DNA of 64,000 nt from Rhodoblastus acidophilus. Its GTDB lineage: Bacteria > Pseudomonadota > Alphaproteobacteria > Rhizobiales > Beijerinckiaceae. Positions 17,016-24,918 of this stretch are shown in pieces. The stretch is taken from assembly GCF_900187365.1 (NCBI RefSeq), contig NZ_FYDG01000008.1, positions 83,772 through 147,771 on the forward strand, given 5' to 3'. Position numbers and translations under genes: made by a program. A model generated the notes under the pieces. The model ran no database searches, was not told where the DNA came from, and saw only the letters and a list, made by a program, of their open reading frames with translations. Positions within the stretch are counted from its first letter, which is position 1. Each line of letters starts with the position of its first letter.

Positions 17016-17170
17016 TTTCCTGTCGACTACGACATTTTGTGCGGCGCGCGTTGATCGGCGTCGTCTCGTCAGTCCCGTTGCCAAGCTTTCACGCTCGCGG
17101 CGCTTGTCGCGCCGACGAGGGGTGAGCTTTTGCGCGCGGTGACGCGCGAAGTATATTTGGAGACCGCTTT

Positions 17171-17689
17171 ATGTCCTGGACCGATGAACGTGTCGAGCTG
17201 CTCAAGAAAATGTGGCTCGACGGTTTGAGCGCCAGCCAGATCGCCAACGAACTGGGTCATGGCGTCAGCCGCAACGCGGTGATCGGCAAGGTGCATCGTT
17301 TGGGCCTGTCGGGCCGCGCCAAGACCCCGGCCGCCGCTGCGGCGCCGGCCGTCCGCCCCCGCAAGGAGGAGCCGGCGCGCCCGGTCGCCGCGCCGATGAC
17401 CCATGGCGCGCTGGCGCTGGCGATGGACGTCGCCCCGGCTCCGGCGCCGGCCCCGCGCGTGGCGGTGGACGATGTCGTCATTCCGATTTCGGAGCGCGTG
17501 ACCATCATGGATCTGCGCGAAGCCATGTGCCGCTGGCCCCTGGGCGATCCCACCAATTCCGATTTCCGCTATTGCGGGGCGAAAATGCAGATCGGCTCCG
17601 GCCCCTATTGCCTCGCCCACGCCCGCATCGCCTACCAGCCGGCGCAGGATCGCCGGCGCGATCGAGAAAAACGCGTGGCCATGCGCTGA
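17171..17689 (+). CDS. gcrA: Cell cycle regulator GcrA
   Basis: A 172-residue GcrA. The N-terminal helix-turn-helix (residues 1-48, MSWTDERVELLKKMWLDG and SRNAVIGKVHRLGLSGR) binds methylated DNA. It is joined by an Ala-Pro-rich linker to the C-terminal sigma-70-interacting domain with REAMCRWPLGDP and FRYCGAKMQIGSGPYCLAHARIAY. This is an alphaproteobacterial master regulator. A terminator follows within 10 bp, so it is monocistronic. Clustered GANTC sites upstream fit CcrM-linked timing. Confidence 0.95.
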   Translation: MSWTDERVELLKKMWLDGLSASQIANELGHGVSRNAVIGKVHRLGLSGRAKTPAAAAAPAVRPRKEEPARPVAAPMTHGALALAMDVAPAPAPAPRVAVDDVVIPISERVTIMDLREAMCRWPLGDPTNSDFRYCGAKMQIGSGPYCLAHARIAYQPAQDRRRDREKRVAMR

Positions 17690-17694
17690 CATTC

Positions 17695-17720
17695 AGGGCG
17701 CCCCTCGGGGCGCCCTTTTT
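17695..17720 (+). terminator. gcrA terminator
   Basis: AGGGCGCC and GGCGCCCT form a GC-rich stem around a short CCTCGG loop, followed by TTTTT. It starts six bases after the gcrA stop. Confidence 0.88.
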
Positions 17721-17750
17721 GTTTGCGGCGCCGCGAAGGGTCTCGGCGCC

Positions 17751-17788
17751 AAAAGCAAAACCGCCCTCCCCCTCGCGGGGGAAGGCGG
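17751..17788 (-). terminator. nusG terminator
   Basis: On the minus strand CCGCCTTCCCC pairs with GGGGAGGGCGG across a short loop and is followed by TTTTGCTTTT. It lies about 40 bp past the nusG stop, convergent with the gcrA terminator. Confidence 0.82.
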
Positions 17789-17825
17789 CTGCAAAAGCGA
17801 CGCTTCGGCGGACGAAGCGTAAAAT

Positions 17826-18356
17826 TCAGAGCTTGTCGACCTGGCCGTATTCGAGTTCGACCGGCGTGGCGCGGCCGAAGATCGACACCGCCACCTTGAC
17901 GCGCGAACGGCTCTCGTCGACTTCCTCGACCAAACCTTCGAACGAAGCGAACGGGCCGTCGTTGACGCGCACTTTCTCGCCGACCTCGAAGCTGACGGAG
18001 GTTTTGGGGCGATCGACGCCCTCGGCCACTTGCCCCTTGATCCGCTCCGCCTCATGTTCGGGAATGGGGAACGGCTTGTTGTCCTGGCCGAGAAAGCCGG
18101 TGACCTTGGCGGTGTTCTTGATCAGATGGAACACTTCGTCGGTCAGGTCGCATTTCACCAGCACATAGCCGGGGAAGAATTTGCGCTCGGCGTTGAATTT
18201 CCGGCCGCGGCGCACCTCGACCACCTGTTCGGTCGGGACGAGGATTTCGTCGAATTTGTCGCCCAGTCCGCGCTGGGCCGCGCCTTCGCGGATCGACTCG
18301 GCGACCTTCTTTTCGAAGTTGGAATAGGCGTGGACGATATACCAGCGCTTGGTCAT
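17826..18356 (-). CDS. nusG: Transcription termination/antitermination factor NusG
   Basis: A 176-residue NusG. The NGN domain starts KRWYIVHAYSNFEKKV and has FFPGYVLVKCDLTDEVFHLIKNT. The C-terminal KOW domain has GEKVRVNDGPFASFEGLVEEVDESRSRVKVAVSIFGRATPVELEY. It binds RNA polymerase and links it to Rho or ribosomal S10. It is cotranscribed with secE, 97 bp upstream. A strong terminator follows, so rplKAJL-rpoBC are not attached here. Confidence 0.97.
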   Translation of the reverse strand: MTKRWYIVHAYSNFEKKVAESIREGAAQRGLGDKFDEILVPTEQVVEVRRGRKFNAERKFFPGYVLVKCDLTDEVFHLIKNTAKVTGFLGQDNKPFPIPEHEAERIKGQVAEGVDRPKTSVSFEVGEKVRVNDGPFASFEGLVEEVDESRSRVKVAVSIFGRATPVELEYGQVDKL

Positions 18357-18453
18357 GAATTTGCCCTGTAGGAACCCTGGCGTTTTTCACGCGGCACGCA
18401 GCCGTGCGGCGGAAACGCAGCGAATGGAAGCTTCAGGCGCGAGCGGCGACCGC

Positions 18454-18645
18454 TCAGCCGCCGAAGCTGAGAATGAAACGGACGCCGAGCCGGATGACCT
18501 GATCGACCGAGAGGAAGAAGATCGAGGCCAGCACCACCATCAGCGCGACCATGCCGGTGGTGATCATGGTTTCCTTGCGCGTGGGCCAAGTCACCTTGGC
18601 GGCTTCGGCGCGGACTTCCTGCAGGAAATTGAACGGGTTGGCCAT
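18454..18645 (-). CDS. secE: Preprotein translocase subunit SecE
   Basis: A 63-residue SecE of the short type with one membrane helix. It has the amphipathic FLQEVRAEAAKVTWPTRKET motif followed by MVVLASIFFLSVDQVIRLGVRFIL. It stabilises SecY in the inner-membrane translocon. The start MANPFNF at 18645 is chosen over an in-frame start 19 codons upstream because SecE proteins of this class begin near this motif. Confidence 0.95.
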   Translation of the reverse strand: MANPFNFLQEVRAEAAKVTWPTRKETMITTGMVALMVVLASIFFLSVDQVIRLGVRFILSFGG

Positions 18646-18750
18646 GAGTGTTCCGGCTTTGTCGAATCGGGACGCCCTCCCCGCGAAGGACCGGGCGGCC
18701 ACGGCTAAAAAAGTGGGCGCGGAACCTTTCGGTCGCGCGCCTCACAGCTC

Positions 18751-18779
18751 TTTATATCGAATGCGGCCCGGATCGCCAA
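18751..18779 (-). promoter_or_regulatory. Candidate promoter of secE-nusG
   Basis: On the minus strand TTGGCG and TATAAA are 17 bp apart, about 105 bp before secE and just after the TerC gene stop. Confidence 0.55.
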
Positions 18780-18783
18780 GAGT

Positions 18784-19557
18784 TTATTTGAATTTGTCCG
18801 GGCTGTCCGGCCGCGGCGGCGGCTTCAGTCGGGCCGCCTTGCGGCGGGCGCGGCCGGCGAACTGGTTAAGCCCCTCCACCAGAACCGAAAAGCCGATGGC
18901 CGCATAGATGAAGCCCTTGGGCACATGATAGCCGAAAGACTCGGTGAGCAGGCTCATGCCGATCAGCAGCAAAAAACTCAAAGCCAGCATTTTCACGCTG
19001 GGATTTTCGCCAATGAACCGGCTGAGCGGCGCCGCCGCCACCATCATCAGCAGGATGGCGATGACCACGGCCGCCACCATGATGACGAGATGGTCGGCCA
19101 TGCCGATCGCCGTCAGCACGCTGTCGAGCGAAAACACGATGTCGAGCAGCGCGATCTGGACGATCGCCTTGAAAAACCCGCGCGCCTGCGGCGCGGCGGG
19201 CGCCGCGGGGTCGTCGGGAGCGATCTCCTCGTGAATCTCCTGCGTGCCCTTGTAGAGCAGGAACAGGCCGCCGAGAGCGAGCACGAGGTCTCGGCCGGTG
19301 AATTGATGACCCATCGCCGTGAACAGCGGAACGGAGAGATGCGCCAGCATGAACATGCTCGATAGCAGCGCCAGCCGGAAGAAAATGGCGAGCGCCAGCC
19401 CGAGCCGCGCCGCTTTGGCGCGTTGCGGCGCCGGCAGGCCCTGGGTCGAGAGCGCGACGAAAACGAGATTGTCCACGCCGAGCACGATTTCCATGGCGGA
19501 AAGGCTCAGCAGGCTGATCCAGCCGCCGATCGTGGTGAAAGGTTCGAGAAATTCCAC
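18784..19557 (-). CDS. TerC/Alx-family integral membrane protein
   Basis: A 257-residue TerC-family protein with about seven or eight membrane helices. Conserved acidic motifs are SAMEIVLGVDNLVFVA near the N-terminus and LDIVFSLDSVLTAIG in the middle. Members are linked to manganese or calcium export, pH response (Alx) and tellurite resistance; the substrate here is not known. The GTG at 19557 with AAGGA before it fits better than an ATG ten codons upstream. It lies between hupT and secE on the same strand. Confidence 0.85.
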   Translation of the reverse strand: MEFLEPFTTIGGWISLLSLSAMEIVLGVDNLVFVALSTQGLPAPQRAKAARLGLALAIFFRLALLSSMFMLAHLSVPLFTAMGHQFTGRDLVLALGGLFLLYKGTQEIHEEIAPDDPAAPAAPQARGFFKAIVQIALLDIVFSLDSVLTAIGMADHLVIMVAAVVIAILLMMVAAAPLSRFIGENPSVKMLALSFLLLIGMSLLTESFGYHVPKGFIYAAIGFSVLVEGLNQFAGRARRKAARLKPPPRPDSPDKFK

Positions 19558-19590
19558 GTGAAGTCCTTGGGCGTGCGGAGGCCGCAATCT

Positions 19591-19660
19591 AAAGCATTTT
19601 CAAGCGAAGTGGATACCGGTTCGCGTGAAGAAAATGCGTAAAAACCAGAATCTGGAGCGC
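19591..19660. repeat. Rhizobiales-type intergenic palindrome
   Basis: GCATTTTC and GAAAATGC flank a core containing AAGCGAAGTGGATACCGG and TTCGCGTGAA. From memory this matches a dispersed palindromic repeat common in Bradyrhizobiaceae and relatives. It fills the gap between hupT and the TerC gene and may end the hyp-hupRT transcript. Confidence 0.6.
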
Positions 19661-19681
19661 AATGCGCAGCGGCCGCAAAAT

Positions 19682-21022
19682 TCATCCTCCGACCGGCAGC
19701 CGCAGCGTGAACACGGCGCCGCCCTCCGGCCGGTTGGCGGCGGATATCGCCCCGCCATGCTCGCGCGCGATGGAATAGGAAATCCACAAGCCCAGCCCGG
19801 TGCCCTCGCCCACCGTCTTGGTGGTGAAGAACGGTTCGAACATCTTGTCGAACGCCGCTTCGGAAATGCCGTGGCCATTGTCCTCGACCACGATCTCCAC
19901 CTCGCCGCGCGCCATGCCGGCCCGCACCGCGACGCGCGCGTCGGGCCGCCCGCGCGTGGCGTGCAGGGCGTTGTCGATCAGATTGACCACGATCTGATGG
20001 ATCTGGCCCTCGTCGCCCCACAGCGTCAGGCCCGGCGCGACGTCGATGGCGATGCGCGCCGGATGTTTCTTCGACCGCGCCGCCCATTGCGCCGCCACCG
20101 CCACAATGCGCGCGACGTCGATCTTCTGCGCCTCATGCGCGCGATTGAACGACAGCCGGCGCAGGTTCTTGACGATCTCGCTGATGCGCTGCGCGCCCTC
20201 CAGCGTGCCGTCGATCAGCGGCTTGAGATCGGCCAGAAGGACGTCAATGCGGCGCCGGGCGCGCAGCGCCGCGCCCTCCTCCGTCTCCAGTTCCTGCGCC
20301 TCGTCGAAATAGGCGAGCAGCGTCTTGCTGTAGCGTTCGAGCACATGCACATTGCCATAGACGAAGCTGATGGGATTGTTCAGCTCATGCGCGACGCCCG
20401 CCACCAGACGGCCGAGGCTCGCCATTTTCTCCTGCTCGATCAGCTTTTTCTGCGCCTGTTGCAGATCGAGATGCGCCGCATGCAGCGCCTGATAGGCCCG
20501 GCGCAATTCGCCGATGCGCCGCCCCGTGAGCACCGCGCCGACGCAGCGGCCGGAGGCGTCGAACCGGCTGGAGAAATTGATCGCCATCACATCCGACGGC
20601 CCCTCGGCGGTGGCGAAGCGCAATTCGCAATCGCCGGCGCGGCCGCCGCGCAGAAAGCCGCGCGCCGCCTCGCGATCCTGTTGCGCCAGCAGATCGAGCA
20701 ACGGCGAGCCGATAAGCTCGGCCTCGGCGCGCCCGAGCAGACGCACGAAGGCCGGATTGGCCTGGATGATGTTTCCCTCCGCGTCGCACACCGCCAGAAT
20801 ATCCGAGACGGAGGCGATCACGCTGGAGATAAAACTCTGCGCCTCCTCCAGCTCGGCGTTTTTCGCTTCGAGATCGGTCTCGTAGCGCAAGAGATCCGAA
20901 TAGACCTCGTCCACCCGCTTGACGACGTCGCGCCAGACGGATTCCTGGCCGTCCGACATGTCGCCGTCCTCGCCCGCCCCCGCCAGAGCGAGAATGTTTT
21001 CGGGGCGCGGCCGGCTGGTCAT
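19682..21022 (-). CDS. hupT: Hydrogenase sensor histidine kinase
   Basis: A 446-residue soluble HupT/HoxJ-type kinase. It has an N-terminal coiled coil (30-65), a PAS domain (about 65-170), a phosphoacceptor box VAHELNNPISF with His212, an N box LIDNALHA and G boxes EDNGHGIS and GTGLGLWIS. In the Hup system the regulatory hydrogenase HupUV controls HupT autophosphorylation, and HupT phosphorylates HupR. The start overlaps the hupR stop (ATGA), and hupUV lies at the far end of the same block. Confidence 0.9.
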   Translation of the reverse strand: MTSRPRPENILALAGAGEDGDMSDGQESVWRDVVKRVDEVYSDLLRYETDLEAKNAELEEAQSFISSVIASVSDILAVCDAEGNIIQANPAFVRLLGRAEAELIGSPLLDLLAQQDREAARGFLRGGRAGDCELRFATAEGPSDVMAINFSSRFDASGRCVGAVLTGRRIGELRRAYQALHAAHLDLQQAQKKLIEQEKMASLGRLVAGVAHELNNPISFVYGNVHVLERYSKTLLAYFDEAQELETEEGAALRARRRIDVLLADLKPLIDGTLEGAQRISEIVKNLRRLSFNRAHEAQKIDVARIVAVAAQWAARSKKHPARIAIDVAPGLTLWGDEGQIHQIVVNLIDNALHATRGRPDARVAVRAGMARGEVEIVVEDNGHGISEAAFDKMFEPFFTTKTVGEGTGLGLWISYSIAREHGGAISAANRPEGGAVFTLRLPVGG

Positions 21023-22491
21023 TGTTCGTAGCCGTCACAGGCCCGGCCGAGCGGCGCGGCCGGGTTTACATCCTTGCGCAGGTCGTAGCGGTCGATTTTC
21101 GCGCGCAGCCCCACGCGCGACAAGCCCAGCCGTTCCGCGGCATGGCTGATGTTGCCGGCGCACTCGAGCAGCGTCCGGGCGATGGCGCCGCGCTCCAGCG
21201 CCTCGACCTGATCCTTCAGCGTGGCGGGCGCGGGCGCGCCGCGCGGCGCCGGCGCGGCGCCCGCCATGCGCGCCGAAAGCAGATGCGGGCCGAGCGGCGC
21301 GTCGGCGTCCGACATCACCACCATGCGCTGGATCTCATTGTGCAATTCGCGCACGTTGCCGGGCCAGCCATAGGCACGCAGCCGCCGCAGCGTCTCCGGC
21401 GCGAAGCCTGGAACCTTGCGCCGGAACGCCCGGTTGACCTCGGCCAATATGCTTTCGGCGATCAGCGGAATGTCGCCGCGCCGCTCCGTCAGCGCCGGCA
21501 GATGCATCGGGAAGGCGTTGAGGCGGTAGAACAAATCGCGCCGAAAGCGGCCCTGCTCGACATCGCTTTCGAGATCGCGGTTGGTGGCGGAAATCACGCG
21601 CACGTCGATTTTCCGCGAGCGCGTGGCGCCGAGCGGGCGAATCTCGCGCTCCTGCAACACGCGCAACAGCTTGACCTGAAAGGCGGGCGAAGTCTCACCG
21701 ATTTCGTCGAGAAAAATCGTGCCGCCATCGGCCAGTTCGAACAGGCCGATGCGATCCTGATAGGCGCCGGTGTACGCGCCCTTCTTGCAGCCGAACAGCT
21801 CGCTCTCCAGCAACTCGTCCGGCAGCGCGCCGCAGTTTTCCACCACGAACGGCTTGTCGCCGCGCGCCGAGCCGAAGTGAATGGCGCGCGCCAGCAGTTC
21901 CTTGCCGGCACCGGAGGCCCCGGTGATCAGCACGGAAATATCGTAGCCCGCCGCCTTGCGCGCCAGGGCCAGCGTCTCGACCATCGGTCCGGCGGGGTCG
22001 TGGACGATGCGCTCGAATTCGAACAGCTTGCGCTGCTCGCGCCGCCGCTCCGACAACACGCGATTGAGCGTGCCATGCGAGGGCTTCAACTCCTGGCCGA
22101 CGCCGCCCGGCTCCTTCTGCAAGTGATAGAGCCGCACGGCGTCGCGCACGGTTTGCAGCAGTTTCTCGGGGTCCCACGGCTTGGTGATGTACTGGTAGAT
22201 GCCGGCCTCGTTGACGCCGGCGATGATGTCCTCGGATTCCGAAAAACCGGAAATGATCATGCGCACGGGATCGGGCCAGGTCTCGCGCACGTGGCGCAGG
22301 AAATCCACGCCGGAGACTCCGGGCATGCGCTGGTCGCACACAATGGCCTGCACGAGATCGCCGGCGAGCACCGCCTCGGCCTCATGCGCATTGCTCGCCA
22401 GCAGCACGTCGAACTCCTCCGAGAGCACGCGCTTGAGCGATTCCTGCGAGCGCAATTCGTCGTCAATAATGAGAACGGCGCCGGACGTCAT
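21019..22491 (-). CDS. hupR: NtrC-family hydrogenase response regulator
   Basis: A 490-residue HupR/HoxA-type activator. The receiver has Asp10/Asp11, phosphoacceptor Asp53 (CDQRMPG) and Lys in YITKPWDP. The AAA+ domain has Walker A GASGAGKE and the sigma-54 contact loop as GAYTGA, a one-residue variant of GAFTGA. The C-terminal Fis-type helix-turn-helix is NISHAAERLGLSRVGLRAKI. ATG 22491 is preceded by GAGGAAG. An in-frame ATG at 22518 overlapping the hypE stop lacks a good ribosome site. It should switch on hupSLC in response to H2. Confidence 0.92.
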   Translation of the reverse strand: MTSGAVLIIDDELRSQESLKRVLSEEFDVLLASNAHEAEAVLAGDLVQAIVCDQRMPGVSGVDFLRHVRETWPDPVRMIISGFSESEDIIAGVNEAGIYQYITKPWDPEKLLQTVRDAVRLYHLQKEPGGVGQELKPSHGTLNRVLSERRREQRKLFEFERIVHDPAGPMVETLALARKAAGYDISVLITGASGAGKELLARAIHFGSARGDKPFVVENCGALPDELLESELFGCKKGAYTGAYQDRIGLFELADGGTIFLDEIGETSPAFQVKLLRVLQEREIRPLGATRSRKIDVRVISATNRDLESDVEQGRFRRDLFYRLNAFPMHLPALTERRGDIPLIAESILAEVNRAFRRKVPGFAPETLRRLRAYGWPGNVRELHNEIQRMVVMSDADAPLGPHLLSARMAGAAPAPRGAPAPATLKDQVEALERGAIARTLLECAGNISHAAERLGLSRVGLRAKIDRYDLRKDVNPAAPLGRACDGYEQ

Positions 22492-22511
22492 GTCTTCCTC
22501 GAAAGGCTTGA

Positions 22512-23561
22512 TCAACATATTCTGGGCAATTGCTCGCCCGACAACCAGTCGACGATGCGGCCGCCGCCAAACGCGGTGCGCATCTGCACGAAATGATGCG
22601 GGTCTTCGACGCAGGCGCCGATGATCGCGGACTCCTTGCCAAGCGGATGCGCGCGCATCACGCGCAGCAAATCCTGCGCCGCCTCCGGCGCGACGAACGC
22701 CAGCAGCTTGCCTTCATTGGCGACGTTGAGCGGATCGAGGCCGAGGAACTCGCAGGCCGCCGCCACTTCCGCCTTGACCGGCAGCGCGTCCTCCTCGATG
22801 CGCAGGCCGATCTTCGACTGGTGCGCGATCTCGTTGAGGGTGGCGGCGATTCCGCCGCGGGTGGGATCGCGCAACAATTTCAGGTGCGGGCCGCAGGCCG
22901 CGACCATGTCGGCGACGAGACCGTTGAGCGCGGCGGAATCCGACAGAATCTGCGTCTCGAACGCCAAGTTCTCGCGGCTCGACATGATGGCGACGCCATG
23001 GTCGCCGATCGTGCCGGACACCAGGATCACGTCGCCGGGCCGCGCCTTGTCGCCGGACAGGTCCAGGCCATCGGGAACCACGCCGATGCCGGCGGTGGAG
23101 ATGAACACGCCGTCGGCCTTGCCGCGCTCGACCACCTTGGTGTCGCCGGTGACGATTTTCACGCCGGCCTCGCGCGCCGCCGCGCCCATGCTTTGCGCGA
23201 TTGTTTGCAAATCGGCGAGCGGAAATCCTTCCTCCAGAATGAAGCTGGCGGACAGATGCAGCGGGCGGGCGCCGGCCATGGCGAGATCGTTGACCGTGCC
23301 ATGCACGGCGAGCGAACCGATATCGCCGCCGGGGAAAAACAGCGGCGACACGACATAGCCGTCGGTGGTCATGGCGAGGCGCCCGGGCGGGACCGAAAAC
23401 ACCGCCTGATCGTTGCCCTGGGCGAGCAGATCGTTGGCGAAATTCTCCGCGAAAATTTCGCCGATCAATTGCGCCATGGCGCGGCCGCCGGCGCCATGCG
23501 AGAGATCGACGTGACCGTTCCTGATATCGAGTTTTCTGGCGCGAAGGCGCGGGGCGTTCAT
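22512..23561 (-). CDS. hypE: Hydrogenase maturation protein HypE
   Basis: A 349-residue HypE, which dehydrates the thiocarboxamide on its C-terminal cysteine to make the cyanide ligands of the NiFe site. The C-terminus is exactly PRIC, the required modified tail. AIR-synthase-like motifs include DLSHGAGGRAMAQLI, GNDQAVF and RDPTRGGIAATLNEIA. The ATG overlaps the hypD stop. Confidence 0.97.
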   Translation of the reverse strand: MNAPRLRARKLDIRNGHVDLSHGAGGRAMAQLIGEIFAENFANDLLAQGNDQAVFSVPPGRLAMTTDGYVVSPLFFPGGDIGSLAVHGTVNDLAMAGARPLHLSASFILEEGFPLADLQTIAQSMGAAAREAGVKIVTGDTKVVERGKADGVFISTAGIGVVPDGLDLSGDKARPGDVILVSGTIGDHGVAIMSSRENLAFETQILSDSAALNGLVADMVAACGPHLKLLRDPTRGGIAATLNEIAHQSKIGLRIEEDALPVKAEVAAACEFLGLDPLNVANEGKLLAFVAPEAAQDLLRVMRAHPLGKESAIIGACVEDPHHFVQMRTAFGGGRIVDWLSGEQLPRIC

Positions 23562-24694
23562 GAGGCCTTCCTGTTCTGAGAGTCGCGGAAGCGGCCATAG
23601 GTCCAATGCGCCGCGCAGGAGCCTTCCGACGACACCATGCACGAACCCATCGGCGTCTCCGGCGTGCAGACCGTGCCGAACAATTTGCAATCGGTGGGGC
23701 GTTTTTCACCGCGCAAAATAGCGCCGCATTCGCAGGCGGGATTGTCCTGCGCCGCGACGGTGGTGACGTCGAAAATCTTCTCGGCGTCGAACTCGGAATA
23801 TTCGGCGCGGATTTTCAGCGCGCTGTCGGCGACGGCGCCGAGGCCGCGCCACTCGAACGTGTCGCGGATTTCAAACACCTGCGCCACGGTCTGCTGCGCC
23901 TTGCGATTGCCCTCCGGCGTGACCGCGCGAATATATTCGTTCTCCACCATTGCGCGGCCGTCGTTGACCTGCCGCACCAGCATGAGAATGGCTTGGATGA
24001 CGTCGAGCGGCTCGAAGCCGGCGATCACCACCGGCTTCTTGTAGGTCTCGGCGAAATGACCATAGGGCTTGGTTCCGATCAGCACCGACACATGCGCCGG
24101 CCCGACGAAACCGTCGAGCGGCACTTTGCCCGCGCCCTCCGGCGCGCCGACGATGGCCTGGATCGCGGCGGGGGTCAGCACGTGATTGCAAAATACCGAA
24201 AAATTCTTCAGGCCGAGTTGCTTCGCCTGCAGGATCGCCAGCGCCGACGGCGGCGTGGTGGTCTCGAAACCGATGCCGAAGAACACCACGCGGCGAGACG
24301 GCTCCTCCTGCGCGATGCGCAACGCATCGAGCGTGGAATAGACCATGCGAATGTCGGCGCCCGCCGCCTTGGCCTTGGTGAGGCTCATGGCGTCAGAGCC
24401 GGGCACACGCATCAGGTCGGCATAGGTGCACAGCGTGACGCCCGGCTGCTGCGCCAGCTTGATGGCGTCGTTCATGCGGCCGACCGGCAGCACGCAGACC
24501 GGGCAGCCCGGACCGTGGATCATGCGCACGTTTTGCGGCAGCAAATCTTCAAGGCCGTAGCGCGCGATGGCGTGGGTGTGGCCGCCGCAGAATTCCATGA
24601 AGCGATAGAGATGGTCCGGCCGGACCTCGCGTGCGATGGTCGCGGCGATGCCGCGCGCGAGCTTGCCGTCGCGATATTCGTCCACATACTTCAT
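23558..24694 (-). CDS. hypD: Hydrogenase maturation protein HypD
   Basis: A 378-residue HypD, the Fe-S scaffold where the Fe(CN)2CO unit is built together with HypC. Conserved motifs are [37 protein letters not shown] and the C-terminal cysteine cluster around [25 protein letters not shown], split here only by a few residues. The start overlaps the hypC stop. Length fits the family. Confidence 0.97.
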   Translation of the reverse strand: MKYVDEYRDGKLARGIAATIAREVRPDHLYRFMEFCGGHTHAIARYGLEDLLPQNVRMIHGPGCPVCVLPVGRMNDAIKLAQQPGVTLCTYADLMRVPGSDAMSLTKAKAAGADIRMVYSTLDALRIAQEEPSRRVVFFGIGFETTTPPSALAILQAKQLGLKNFSVFCNHVLTPAAIQAIVGAPEGAGKVPLDGFVGPAHVSVLIGTKPYGHFAETYKKPVVIAGFEPLDVIQAILMLVRQVNDGRAMVENEYIRAVTPEGNRKAQQTVAQVFEIRDTFEWRGLGAVADSALKIRAEYSEFDAEKIFDVTTVAAQDNPACECGAILRGEKRPTDCKLFGTVCTPETPMGSCMVSSEGSCAAHWTYGRFRDSQNRKAS

Positions 24695-24918
24695 ACGGGC
24701 GCTCCCACGCCGGCTTCGGCCAGCAGTTCGAGCGTCCTTTGCGCCTCCTCGGGATCGAGCCGGCTCAGCGCGTAACCGACATGCAGGATGACGTAATCGC
24801 CAACCTGGACATCCTCGACCAGCGCCAGCGAAATCGCTTTTTGCACGCCGTCGAGGCTGACCTTCGCCATGTCGCCGTCCAGCAGTTCCGTCACCTGGAC
24901 GGGGATTGCGAGACACAT
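24691..24918 (-). CDS. hypC: Hydrogenase assembly chaperone HypC
   Basis: A 75-residue HypC/HupF-family chaperone beginning MCLAIPVQV, whose Cys2 is essential for carrying the Fe unit with HypD to the large-subunit precursor. The [19 protein letters not shown] segment is typical. Its start lies 28 bp inside the end of hypF, so the two genes overlap. Confidence 0.96.
   Translation of the reverse strand: MCLAIPVQVTELLDGDMAKVSLDGVQKAISLALVEDVQVGDYVILHVGYALSRLDPEEAQRTLELLAEAGVGAPV

Noticed and set aside
18646..18783. tRNA-Trp expected before secE
   Set aside because: No cloverleaf, CCA anticodon loop or T-arm could be found; the stretch holds only a promoter.
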